The notes beneath the pieces were generated by a model. It saw only the letters and a list, made by a program, of their open reading frames with translations. It searched no databases and had not been told where the DNA came from. Source: a bacterium (lineage in GTDB: Bacteria; Patescibacteriota; Dojkabacteria; GCA-002793355). Taken from it: a stretch of 64,000 nt of DNA. Below, piece after piece: positions 29,709 to 38,793 of this stretch (position 1 is the first letter of the stretch; every line of letters begins with the position of its first letter). Location of the stretch: the NCBI GenBank assembly GCA_020853235.1, contig JADYZG010000026.1, forward strand, positions 1-64,000, written 5' to 3'. The position numbers were made by a program, and so were the translations under genes.

Positions 29709-30306
29709 GGGCAGATTCCTCTTGTACAATATACTCTGTTTGGGCCAAAAATGCTACTCTATTTAGCCCATAATCTCGTTGTTCAACCAAGGTTAGTCCA
29801 GTTGGCAACGGAAGACTCATTTTCTTTGGATATTTCACAATGATAACTGATTGTGGTCGCAAAAGACTCTTTGCTCGGTCAACAACTTCCAACATGAAAT
29901 CAGAATATTCGTCGGCACGCATTGCGCGAAGTTTTGTGAATGGAGGGTCTAAAAAGATAATGTCAAAGGTTCGGTTTTTCTTTGCCGATTTTACAAGAAA
30001 GTCGATTGAATCTGACTGGTAAACGACACCTTTCTCTCGTAACCCTAAATTCGTTAAGTTCGTTTTAATAATCTCAACGGGTTTTGATGCAATATCAACG
30101 AAGACCACCTTTCTCGCCCCCCTAGACAATGCCTCGATACCGAATGCTCCTGTTCCAGCAAACAAATCAAGGATTGCAGCGTCTGTTATGAAATCTGCAA
30201 GAAAATCAAAAAGACTTAATCGTAAAAACCTTTGTGTCGGGCGAACATCACCTATGGGAACAAATAGTTTAGCACGTTTGTATTTTCCGGCAGCTATGTA
30301 AGCCAT
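29677..30306 (-). CDS. rsmD: 16S rRNA (guanine966-N2)-methyltransferase, RsmD family
   Basis: VRPTQRFLRLSLFDFL, LDLFAGTGAFGIEALSRGARKVVFVD, FDIIFLDPPF. Confidence 0.9.
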   Translation of the reverse strand: MAYIAAGKYKRAKLFVPIGDVRPTQRFLRLSLFDFLADFITDAAILDLFAGTGAFGIEALSRGARKVVFVDIASKPVEIIKTNLTNLGLREKGVVYQSDSIDFLVKSAKKNRTFDIIFLDPPFTKLRAMRADEYSDFMLEVVDRAKSLLRPQSVIIVKYPKKMSLPLPTGLTLVEQRDYGLNRVAFLAQTEYIVQEESAHDPRTKNSST

Positions 30307-31067
30307 ACAAGAATAAGTGTTCCAAGAATTATTCGATAGATACCTGAAATCTTCATGACAAGTAGTGTGTGTTTTGACATAAATAATTTCATGAACATAA
30401 CGCCAAGTAGCAACGACATAAGCATTCCTCCAATAATTGCGCCTGTCGGTAGCGCAGTAAGAATTTCGTTATGATTAAGAAGTTTCAATGTACCGAGCGA
30501 CGCTGCAGCTGCAGTTAGAGGGAATCCAATAATAAAGGAGAAGGCTGCACTTTGCTGTGGTATGACTCCTTGCCATATACCACTTAACGTTGTAACACCG
30601 CTTCGTGAAGTTCCCGGAATAAGGGCTAAAATTTGAAATAAACCGATTTTTAAAGACTGTTGCCAGTTTAGAGATTTCCAAGAGTCCTTCGTTCCTCCAA
30701 CGTGCTTATGGTAATTTATCGCGGTATGCCACATAACCCCACCCCAGAGTATCGAATTTATTCCAACAACAATAGGAGAATAAAAAATTGCATCAATGTA
30801 GTCGCCTAATAAGAATCCAACAATCCCTGCCGGAAGTATTGCAGCAAGTATCAATTTCCAAGTCTTCCTGTCTTTTATTATCGAAACAAAGGTAGAAAAA
30901 AATACGATCAATATAGCCACTGTTGTTGGGAGATGAAGGAACGCTTCGATTCCATGTTCCGAAATACCATATAACCACTCTACAATAATCAAATGGCCGC
31001 TACTTGATATTGGTAAAAACTCGGCAACAGCTTGAATAAAGTTTAGTAAAAAAAATGCAAATGTCAT
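30294..31067 (-). CDS. uppP: Undecaprenyl-diphosphatase
   Basis: FIQAVAEFLPISSSGHLIIVEWLYG, IPGTSRSGVTTLSGI; start MTFAFFLLNFIQ (31067) preferred. Confidence 0.92.
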   Translation of the reverse strand: MTFAFFLLNFIQAVAEFLPISSSGHLIIVEWLYGISEHGIEAFLHLPTTVAILIVFFSTFVSIIKDRKTWKLILAAILPAGIVGFLLGDYIDAIFYSPIVVGINSILWGGVMWHTAINYHKHVGGTKDSWKSLNWQQSLKIGLFQILALIPGTSRSGVTTLSGIWQGVIPQQSAAFSFIIGFPLTAAAASLGTLKLLNHNEILTALPTGAIIGGMLMSLLLGVMFMKLFMSKHTLLVMKISGIYRIILGTLILVWLT

Positions 31068-31104
31068 GGCTAATGGTAACACACCGTATGGTACAATTGA
31101 AATA

Positions 31105-32337
31105 ATGGATAATTCATCAATTATCTTTACAGCAGCAGGCTCTGGTGGGCACATTTTTGCTGCCATTGCAACGCTCAAAGCTTTCCGTACTCAGTACCCT
31201 ACTCTTGCGAAAGACGTTGTTTTCGTTGGAAGTACATTAACGATGGAGGGTGAAAAACGTCAGTTATCTATGGAAGAACGTATTTGTAACCGCCTGGGAA
31301 TTCCTTTTCGTAAGATTCGTATGGGGAAGATCCAACGACAACTAAGTCTTAGAACTATACAACTTGCGTCAAAAATTATTCTTGGGTTTATTGATGCTTG
31401 GAGATTACTTAAAGAACTTCGTCCTAAGGTTATCATTGCGTTTGGTGGATATGTTTCTTTTCCAATGGTTATTGTCGGAAAACTTTTTGGTGCAAAAATT
31501 ATTCTTCACGAGCAAACGAGTAGTATTGGATTAACAAATAAAATGCTTCAGCGTTTTGCAAATGTTATTGGAGTGACGTTTGAGACTTCAGCAAAATACT
31601 TTTCAAAACCTGTTTTAGTTGTTGGTAGCCCGACAATGGAACACATTTATACGATTGAAAAGTATGACCACTTACTGGCGTACCTCAATAAAGAGAAAAG
31701 TCGATTACTCGAAGAACCAGAATATCTAGAAAAACTTAAGTGGCTCTCTAACCATAAGTCTAAGACACCGATTATTCTTATGAGTGGTGGAAGCCAAGGT
31801 TCACATTTCTTGAATGATCGCATGAAAGTGATTCTTCCAGAGTTGTTAAAAGAGGCAGTAGTCATTCTCCAAGTCGGAGAAAATGAATATTATGATGACT
31901 ACAAAGTCCTTCGTGAATTTATAAATGGGCTGCCTTCAGACTTAGCGCAAAATTGTATTCTTCGGAAATTTGTCTATGAGGAATACGGCTTTTTAATGAA
32001 AACAGCGGATATTTTTATCGGGCGAAGTGGCGCAAACACAGTATATCAAGCCGGTATTAATTCACTCCACTCTATTTTTGTCCCGATCCCTTGGGTTACA
32101 AAAAACGAACAATTTACCAATGCTATGGTCTTGAAAGAGAAAGGTTTCGCAGAAATTATCGAACAGGATTCATGTACCCCAGAAAAACTTCTAGAAGAAA
32201 TTCAACGGCAGTTAAAGCATATTCTGTCAGAACAACATGGCGAAATTGCACATGAAGATGGACATCATGATCCAATTTTTCCATTGGATGCAGATAAGAG
32301 GCTCGCTTTAGAGATTAGTAAACTCGCAGCGGTTTAG
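31105..32337 (+). CDS. murG: UDP-GlcNAc--undecaprenyl-P-P-MurNAc transferase (MurG-like)
   Basis: FTAAGSGGHIFAAIA, AFGGYVSFPMVIVGKLFGAKIILHEQTSSIGLTNK, LMSGGSQGSHFLND, IGRSGANTVYQAG; TACAAT 7 nt upstream of ATG 31105. Confidence 0.88.
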   Translation: MDNSSIIFTAAGSGGHIFAAIATLKAFRTQYPTLAKDVVFVGSTLTMEGEKRQLSMEERICNRLGIPFRKIRMGKIQRQLSLRTIQLASKIILGFIDAWRLLKELRPKVIIAFGGYVSFPMVIVGKLFGAKIILHEQTSSIGLTNKMLQRFANVIGVTFETSAKYFSKPVLVVGSPTMEHIYTIEKYDHLLAYLNKEKSRLLEEPEYLEKLKWLSNHKSKTPIILMSGGSQGSHFLNDRMKVILPELLKEAVVILQVGENEYYDDYKVLREFINGLPSDLAQNCILRKFVYEEYGFLMKTADIFIGRSGANTVYQAGINSLHSIFVPIPWVTKNEQFTNAMVLKEKGFAEIIEQDSCTPEKLLEEIQRQLKHILSEQHGEIAHEDGHHDPIFPLDADKRLALEISKLAAV

Positions 32338-32759
32338 CGGACAAATTTCACTTGATCGAGAGTTTCTTCGTTGAAAGGTTCTTTGAACCATGCGTGAAGA
32401 ATTTCTTGCGCGAGAGTATCGCTGGTATATCGTAAACTGAAGCAGAGAATGTTTGCATCATCCCATTTTCTTCCAAGTTTTGCTGTTTCGGCATCCCAGC
32501 TGAGAACTGCGCGAGCACCATCTTCTTTGTTTGCTGCGAGTGCAATACCTGTACCGCTCCAACAGCAGGCAATGCCCATTTCGAACTCTTTATTGCCTAC
32601 TCTCTTGCCAATGTCACGGCCAATTTCTGCCCAGTGCCACTTCATATTTTCATCTATAAGGTGTCCGGCTAATGTTACGGTGTGTCCGTTTTTGACCAAC
32701 CAGTTGTAAACAGAATCTGTTAAGGGAGTTTTTTCGTCACTGCCAAAAATGATGATCAT
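32334..32759 (-). CDS. rpiB: Ribose-5-phosphate isomerase B / LacAB-family sugar-phosphate isomerase
   Basis: DIGKRVGNKEFEMGIACCWSGTGIALAANKEDGARAVLSWD. Confidence 0.87.
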   Translation of the reverse strand: MIIIFGSDEKTPLTDSVYNWLVKNGHTVTLAGHLIDENMKWHWAEIGRDIGKRVGNKEFEMGIACCWSGTGIALAANKEDGARAVLSWDAETAKLGRKWDDANILCFSLRYTSDTLAQEILHAWFKEPFNEETLDQVKFVR

Positions 32760-32791
32760 AGGAAATTATAACACTGATATAATTTCCTATG
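32757..32791. promoter_or_regulatory. Divergent promoter region: perfect 14-bp inverted repeat containing both -10 boxes and both start codons
   Basis: CATAGGAAATTATA-ACACTGA-TATAATTTCCTATG; rpiB ATG at 32757-32759 (minus), ROK ATG at 32789-32791 (plus), TATAAT 5 nt from each start. Confidence 0.85.
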
Positions 32792-33556
32792 TATATCACA
32801 ATCGATGTCGGTGGTACAAATATTCGTATCGCTGTTGTTGTTTCACTTGATGGTGTCGACTTTATTAGCAAACCAAGACTTCTTAAGGTTAAGCACGATT
32901 TTATGGAGGACATGAGGTCATTAGTTTTCAATATAAACAGTATGTCGGTGAATCAAACAATTCGTGGTGTAGGTATTAGTTGTGCAGGTACTATTGATAC
33001 AAAGAAAGGAGTGATAGTTTCAGCAAGAAATCTTGAAGCATGGGCAGGGGAACCATTTGTTAACACTTTGTCAAAAACATTGCAATGTAATGTTTATTTG
33101 GAAAATGACCTTGTTGCCAATTGTCTAGGTGAATGCTATTTCGGTTCGACCAGAGGGAAGCCATTTGATTATTTGATATGGGGGACTGGAATTAATGCAG
33201 GTCAATTACGGTATCGAAATGGTAATCCGAAAGTAAATACGTTCGAATGGTATGAGAATTTTGAGTCATGGGAAGATGATTGTGGAGGTAGAAGACTTAC
33301 TGAAACTTATAAAAAAACACCCGAGCTGTTGAGTAATACCGAGTGGACAGAGGTCTTGGAAAAATTTAACAAGCATTTTGGTGAATATATTACTAAGAAT
33401 GATCCTCCAAGAGTTATTTTAGGCGGAAGCTTGGCATTGAAGCATAAAAAAGCGATTCAAGGACAATTCCCGAATCTCTTAATAAGTAAAAGTAGTTTCG
33501 GAAATGCAGCTGGATTAATAAGTGGTGTAGCATTACTCAAGCGTAATCTTGAGTAG
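32789..33556 (+). CDS. ROK family sugar kinase/regulator-like protein
   Basis: YITIDVGGTNIRIAVV, GVGISCAGTIDTKKGVIVSARNLEAW, YLENDLVANCLGE, IWGTGINAGQLR. Confidence 0.85.
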   Translation: MYITIDVGGTNIRIAVVVSLDGVDFISKPRLLKVKHDFMEDMRSLVFNINSMSVNQTIRGVGISCAGTIDTKKGVIVSARNLEAWAGEPFVNTLSKTLQCNVYLENDLVANCLGECYFGSTRGKPFDYLIWGTGINAGQLRYRNGNPKVNTFEWYENFESWEDDCGGRRLTETYKKTPELLSNTEWTEVLEKFNKHFGEYITKNDPPRVILGGSLALKHKKAIQGQFPNLLISKSSFGNAAGLISGVALLKRNLE

Positions 33557-33782
33557 AGAGGTAATATATCTACGCTGATTTTTTGTGGATTGAAAGTGTA
33601 ACAGAGAGTAAGCAGAAATAAATCTCGCCGTGGGATTCGACTCCATGCATAACAAAAAAGGTGTGAAAATGCTCGCCTAAGACGACCATATTCAGAAATT
33701 GTCAAGGGAGGAGTCGGTCACCTTGTAATTCTTGAATTTCGCTACGCGTACTTTTGGATTACTTCCTCGCCACACCCACTAC

Positions 33783-33808
33783 GTCGAATGTAGGTGGCTA
33801 CATTCGAC
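33783..33808. repeat. Perfect 11-bp inverted repeat with 4-nt loop
   Basis: GTCGAATGTAG-GTGG-CTACATTCGAC. Confidence 0.85.
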
Positions 33809-33878
33809 TTGGGCTTCGACACTTTACACAAGGAAAAAGGTCTGAACATGCTCACATAAAGTGACCATATCCAGGCTT

Positions 33879-33960
33879 TGCCGAGGGCGGGAGTCGAACC
33901 CGCACTCCTTTTGGGAAGAGGATTTTAAGTCCTCCGTGTCTGCCATTCCACCACCCCGGC
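33879..33960 (-). tRNA. tRNA-Leu (anticodon TAA)
   Basis: GCCGGGGTGGTGGAATGGCAGACACGGAGGACTTAAAATCCTC...GTGCGGGTTCGACTCCCGCCCTCGGCA; class II; no CCA encoded. Confidence 0.95.
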
Positions 33961-34027
33961 TTTGATTTAATGAATTAATTCTTAATGAGTTATTACTCAG
34001 TAACGAATTAATAATTAGCAATTATCT

Positions 34028-35266
34028 TTACTTGACGACGCTATTTTTCAATTTGCTAATCAGTATTATATACGAATCTGCTGGTTCTGCGAAGTCCTTG
34101 TTCAGTTCTTTCGCTTTTTCGAAGTTTGCTTGTGCCTCAGAATATTTTGCTTTGTTGTATTGAATCACGCCGATATTATAGTTAAGTTCTCCTGCGAGTG
34201 ATTGATTGGAGCTTTCTACAAGTGTAAGAGCTTTTTGGTATTGTTCTAAGGCAAGGTCGGTATTACCGATTCTTTCGTATAGATTTCCAAGGTCACGGAC
34301 TGCTAGTTCATCGTTTTGATCGATTTGTTTAGCAAGTTCTTTGAGAATCTCTGTTGCCTCCTGATTTTTTCCTAGTTCGGAGAGAACAACAACATAATTT
34401 TTCATATCGAGGGATCTGTCTGAATATTCAGTCCAAAGCTTTGCATATAAAGCTTCTGCATCTTTGTATTGATCATTCGCTGCGTAAACCTTCGCTTGTT
34501 CAGAAAGAATTTTTTTCACACGATCTTTATTCCCTGCGTTCTTTTCAAGCGCTGTATTGCAGAGTTCTTGAACTGTAGGTTCTGTCGAAAGGTTCGAATC
34601 AATAACACATTTGTAAAAAGAATAATTTTCATTATCACCATGATACTGTTTGTATTTCTCTAATACTCCAGCTGCATCTTGGTAGGCAAGTTTTTCGATT
34701 AATTCGTTAACAAGTTTCTCGTAGTTCGTATAACGTTCCATTATTGGCGTTACCCCAGTCCTGTATACATACGTGCTGACGGCAAGAGTTCCGACAAGAA
34801 AAAGAGAAAACAAGGTTGTAAGAGTATACAGGCTTTTTGTTGGTTTCTTCTCTATTTTCGAAACAACAACTCCAGAAAGTGAGGTGCTGATAATCGCTCT
34901 TTTAGTAACAGCAGCAAAAATTGTGTAAGGAAAAAGTAATAGGTCCCAGAATCGGCCAACAATGGTTTTTAAGAATACTCGCCACAGCCCTATTTTGTGC
35001 TCAGATTGAAAAGATGTTCCTGCAAGACGTTGTCCAACAGTTTGCTTCAGAAAACTTGGAATAATCCAGAAATAAACTAGGTAGTTCAGCATAAATGCCC
35101 CGTAGCCAATTAGCATTGTCGGGATGAGTGCAGTTTGTAGGTACATATTGATAATCGAAATATCTTGTTCTTTCGCATAGATAATAACTAGTGCAGTTAC
35201 TGCGGCAACTGCATTGAAGGAAATAAAAAACAAGGTATCCAGCAGAATCCCTAAGAGTCTTTTCAT
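34028..35266 (-). CDS. RDD-like membrane domain fused to TPR repeats
   Basis: N-terminal RDD-like hydrophobic helices (KQTVGQRLAGTSF), C-terminal TPR-like repeats (LAVRDLGNLYERIGNTDLALEQYQKAL; AGELNYNIGVIQYNKAKYSEAQANFEKAKEL). Confidence 0.75.
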   Translation of the reverse strand: MKRLLGILLDTLFFISFNAVAAVTALVIIYAKEQDISIINMYLQTALIPTMLIGYGAFMLNYLVYFWIIPSFLKQTVGQRLAGTSFQSEHKIGLWRVFLKTIVGRFWDLLLFPYTIFAAVTKRAIISTSLSGVVVSKIEKKPTKSLYTLTTLFSLFLVGTLAVSTYVYRTGVTPIMERYTNYEKLVNELIEKLAYQDAAGVLEKYKQYHGDNENYSFYKCVIDSNLSTEPTVQELCNTALEKNAGNKDRVKKILSEQAKVYAANDQYKDAEALYAKLWTEYSDRSLDMKNYVVVLSELGKNQEATEILKELAKQIDQNDELAVRDLGNLYERIGNTDLALEQYQKALTLVESSNQSLAGELNYNIGVIQYNKAKYSEAQANFEKAKELNKDFAEPADSYIILISKLKNSVVK

Positions 35267-35587
35267 GAAAGGAGTTTAGCACAGGTTGGGAGGAATGAGT
35301 ATAGTTTGTCCTCGCTTTATTAGATGTTCTTTCTGATTTGCTCAAGGTTGAAATTTCTGATGATTCCTAGACTCTCTGCGTTCGAATTGCGTTACTTTAT
35401 AAACTTTTTATGGGAAACTTAATTACTTATCCCCACCACCTACTATTTTTACCCAAGTATCTACTGCCGGATTCGGTCCCCTCGAGGTATTTTTGTTCAC
35501 TTCGCTCCAAAAACACTCTCTTCTCGACCCCCGCTGTAGAAAACGTGATGACTGATCACCTTTTCTTTGCGCTTCGAATCCCTCATA

Positions 35588-35633
35588 ATAAAAATGGATA
35601 GCTATCTACCCTTCGGGCAAGTACCTATCCATT
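35588..35633 (-). terminator. Putative intrinsic terminator of tRNA-Cys
   Basis: On the minus strand, ATGGATAG...CTATCCAT stem followed by TTTTTATT immediately downstream of tRNA-Cys. Confidence 0.6.
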
Positions 35634-35705
35634 AGGTGATGGCGGGATTCGAACCCGCGCATAGCGGTTTTGCAGACCGCTGCCTTACCACTTGGCTACA
35701 TCACC
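35634..35705 (-). tRNA. tRNA-Cys (anticodon GCA)
   Basis: GGTGATGTAGCCAAGTGGTAAGGCAGCGGTCTGCAAAACCGCTATGCGCGGGTTCGAATCCCGCCATCACCT; U73 discriminator. Confidence 0.95.
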
Positions 35706-35760
35706 ACACCAGAATTATACATCAGAGAAGGAACGGAATCACGTGGTAAAATGAATGAGA

Positions 35761-36276
35761 ATGAAATTACTCCAGGTATTTTTAGCCTTTGCAAGTATCT
35801 ATCTCTTTTGTTCAGCAGTAGCGTTAATTTTCCTTTTTTGTAGTTGGCTGCAGGCATTTTACCCAGATTCATCTGGGAAGCCGTTTGCAAAAATCTCCGA
35901 GTCGTTTACATATGAAGAATATAAAAATTCTACTGCATTCGCTGCAATGATGCGTATCCAACCAAGTGCAGAAGAGGCTGCGACTACAAAAATATTTTCG
36001 GCATCCCCACTTATTCTTGAGTATGAACAGGGTGTTTTATCTGAACAATTAGTACCGCTTGGATTTTCTACTTTGTATCAACTTGAGAAAGTACAAAATG
36101 AAGAAGGAAAAATTTTATACGAAAGACCAACTTCATTGGTAAATCAGTTATTTAGGTGGGTTTTTAGAAACAAAATCACGTGGTCAACAAAGAACGTTGT
36201 CTTGGTTGCAACAACTCCAGCAAAAACGTACACTGTTACTGCCTTACCTGATACAGTACAAGTAGATGAAAATTAA
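35761..36276 (+). CDS. Hypothetical secreted/membrane-anchored protein
   Basis: N-terminal hydrophobic segment MKLLQVFLAFASIYLFCSAVALIFLFCSWL; ATG 35761 preferred over 35755 because TAAAAT lies 8 nt upstream. Confidence 0.55.
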   Translation: MKLLQVFLAFASIYLFCSAVALIFLFCSWLQAFYPDSSGKPFAKISESFTYEEYKNSTAFAAMMRIQPSAEEAATTKIFSASPLILEYEQGVLSEQLVPLGFSTLYQLEKVQNEEGKILYERPTSLVNQLFRWVFRNKITWSTKNVVLVATTPAKTYTVTALPDTVQVDEN

Positions 36277-36679
36277 ACAAATATTTTTTAAACTTTGTTT
36301 GGGGATAGTTATCCTTTTTGCTGCGCAAAACTTACTTGGAGGTTTTGAGTTCTCGAAATCAGGAACATATACAACACTTTTTTTACTACTTTTCGTAGCA
36401 TCGGAATGGTTAACAACAAGAATCAGGATTTTCTTTTTACTTCCTAATCTACTTCCTTTTTCTATACTACTTCATTCTGCGCTGATTTTCGTACTTTTTT
36501 ATGTTGCGAATCATTTTATTGCAGGAATTACAGTTACTCATTTACGTGTCGAAATTCTTGCTCGTTTCACCAAAGAGCATTTCCTGCAAAATTTGGGAGA
36601 GTTTGGTACAATTAGTGTGGTATCGATTTGCATGGGAGTCGCTTACCAGATGATAAATTGGTTCAATAACGAAAAATGA
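36266..36679 (+). CDS. Hypothetical membrane protein (phage-holin-IV-like topology)
   Basis: 137 aa, several hydrophobic helices; overlaps neighbours, operon-like. Confidence 0.5.
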   Translation: MKIKQIFFKLCLGIVILFAAQNLLGGFEFSKSGTYTTLFLLLFVASEWLTTRIRIFFLLPNLLPFSILLHSALIFVLFYVANHFIAGITVTHLRVEILARFTKEHFLQNLGEFGTISVVSICMGVAYQMINWFNNEK

Positions 36680-36900
36680 CACAGCAAATGGTAAGTATCT
36701 TAGAAATTATTTTTGGAATCATTGGAATTATTGTTGTACTTGCACAGAACCGAAGTGAGCAGGGATCAAGCTTTTTTGGTGGTGGAGGTGATGTTTTTAA
36801 GTTGCGAAAAGGTGTTGATCGAATCCTCTTCTATGCAACTTTCATTATTATTGCTCTGTTAATGGTTCTTATTTATCTAGACATTAAAGTAATTTCGTAA
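36676..36900 (+). CDS. secG: Preprotein translocase subunit SecG-like
   Basis: 74 aa; two TM segments flanking 'VLAQNRSEQGSSFFGGGGDVFKLRKGVDRILFYATFII', the SecG pattern. Confidence 0.75.
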   Translation: MTQQMVSILEIIFGIIGIIVVLAQNRSEQGSSFFGGGGDVFKLRKGVDRILFYATFIIIALLMVLIYLDIKVIS

Positions 36901-36902
36901 TT

Positions 36903-38603
36903 ATGAAATTGCGAGAAGCAATCTGGAATTACCCTCTTGCAGTAATTACATTTATTACAAAATTTTCTGCCCTTTTCGTGGCGCTATTCGGAGTATTGAT
37001 GGGAGTTGCTGTTTTGATGAGTATTACTTTTATTAGTAATACAAAATATACTAATCGATTGTTTAGCGGCGCTCTAAACTATGGAGTTGTCGGCACTCTC
37101 GAGACAATTAATCCACTTGAAGTAGGTGAAACGGATGGTGAACAAATGGCAAGTAAGCTTATTTATAATAGTTTAGTTTCAATTGACGAGGCGGGAGTGG
37201 TATTTCCAGAGTTAGCTGATACCTGGGCTATTTCGCCTGATGGGAAAGAATCGATTTTTTATCTTAAAAAGGGTGTTAGGTGGCATGATGGTTATGAACT
37301 AACCGCCCGTGATGTGGCTACTACTTTTGAGTTACTAAAATCAGGCGATCGTGAAACAGTACTCGGTGCTATTGCCAAAGATATAGAAGTAGAAGTTCGT
37401 GGAACATATGAAGTTGCCTTTAGATTAAAGCAAGTTAATGCAGCCTTCTTTGAATTAATGGCAACTCCGATATTGCCGGAGCATTTGTATTCAGATATGT
37501 CATATTCTCGCCTCGTTGAACTCGGAGATGCAATTATGCCAGTTGGTACAGGGCCATATCAGTACATTCGTCGTGAAGGGAATGTTTTGTACTTCCAAGC
37601 AAATGCAAACTATTTTAGGGGAAAACCTGCAATTCGTTACATTACTATTAAAGTATTTAGTGAATATAAGCTTGCAGAAGCAGCTTTTTTTAGAGGAGAT
37701 ATTCAAGCGTTTGCTCCTGTTGATCCCTCGAAGATCGATCAACTTACAACAGTTGCAAGTACATCAGAGAGGATTACCATGAACAAGATGATACGGTCTA
37801 ATAGCACAAGATTGCTCCTCTTTAATCGTTCGAAGGAGAACATAGGCAAAGAATTACAATTTAGACAAGCGGTAGCAAAATCTATTTCTAAGGTTGATGT
37901 TGCAAAACTCGTTATTGGTGCAGATCCTGCATATGGTCCATATGATAGTTCTTCATATGTTTATGACGCACGTGTTGAGGGGATCAACGCATATTCTCGA
38001 AGTGAGGCAAACGGTATGTTGGACAAAATGGGGTGGCATTACCCCTACTCAGGCGCACTGTATCGCACAAAAGGTGATAATGAATTGACGTTAGCACTAA
38101 CATTTCTTGACACAGAAACCAATAGGAATGTTGCTCTGGTAATTAGAGAACAACTTGCAAAGGTCGGAATCAACCTCTCTTTAAATGGTGTTTCGAGCGA
38201 AGTAATGCTGCAATCCGTTTTACCTGAAAAAGAATTTGAGCTTCTCCTCTTTGAGATTAATACAGGTATCGATCCAGATCAATATGGTTTGTGGCATTCA
38301 TCGCAAACAACATTTCCTGGCTTGAATTTGGGTAGCTACAACTCTCCATTGATTGACGAGTTGCTCGAAAAGGGGCGACTACAAAGTAACAGAGACCTTC
38401 GTCTCGAGGTGTATCAACAGTTTCAGCAAGAGTTGGTTCGTGATGCTGTTGCTATATTTCTTTATCATCCCTCATATTTTGAGGTTTCGTTTGATATAAT
38501 TGATCGTAAGTTGCCAAACTCGGCAGCCGAACCAAGTGATCGTTTTTCGAATATTTACACTTGGAAAATGTTGCCGGAGTGGCGAAATTGGCAGACGCGC
38601 TAG
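36903..38603 (+). CDS. Extracellular solute-binding protein family 5 (peptide/OppA-like), N-terminal membrane anchor
   Basis: NPLEVGETDGEQMASKLIYNSLV, LADTWAISPDGKESIFYLKKGVRWHDGYELTARDVATTFE, GTGPYQY; stop codon 38601-38603 lies inside a tRNA-Leu gene. Confidence 0.85.
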   Translation: MKLREAIWNYPLAVITFITKFSALFVALFGVLMGVAVLMSITFISNTKYTNRLFSGALNYGVVGTLETINPLEVGETDGEQMASKLIYNSLVSIDEAGVVFPELADTWAISPDGKESIFYLKKGVRWHDGYELTARDVATTFELLKSGDRETVLGAIAKDIEVEVRGTYEVAFRLKQVNAAFFELMATPILPEHLYSDMSYSRLVELGDAIMPVGTGPYQYIRREGNVLYFQANANYFRGKPAIRYITIKVFSEYKLAEAAFFRGDIQAFAPVDPSKIDQLTTVASTSERITMNKMIRSNSTRLLLFNRSKENIGKELQFRQAVAKSISKVDVAKLVIGADPAYGPYDSSSYVYDARVEGINAYSRSEANGMLDKMGWHYPYSGALYRTKGDNELTLALTFLDTETNRNVALVIREQLAKVGINLSLNGVSSEVMLQSVLPEKEFELLLFEINTGIDPDQYGLWHSSQTTFPGLNLGSYNSPLIDELLEKGRLQSNRDLRLEVYQQFQQELVRDAVAIFLYHPSYFEVSFDIIDRKLPNSAAEPSDRFSNIYTWKMLPEWRNWQTR

Positions 38604-38656
38604 CTTCAGGAGCTAGTGTTAGCAATAACATGCGGGTTCGAGTCCCGCCTTCGGCA
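38573..38656 (+). tRNA. tRNA-Leu (anticodon CAG)
   Basis: GCCGGAGTGGCGAAATTGGCAGACGCGCTAGCTTCAGGAGCTAGTGTTAGCAATAACATGCGGGTTCGAGTCCCGCCTTCGGCA; class II. Confidence 0.95.
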
Positions 38657-38793
38657 GATTCATATAAGCTTCTTTCACTGCATCAAGAGACAGTTTTTAG
38701 GGTAATGTAGATAAGGGTAAAGATTCCAGGAAAAACGTGCGTTGCGACAATTGGAACCTGATACAATACATAACGTAAATTTATGATTATATT

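Noticed and set aside
35460-35585. Possible tRNA relic (gccggattcggtcccctcgagg, T-arm-like)
   Set aside because: Only a T-arm-like string is visible; no acceptor, D-arm or anticodon arm can be assembled, so it is not reported as a gene.
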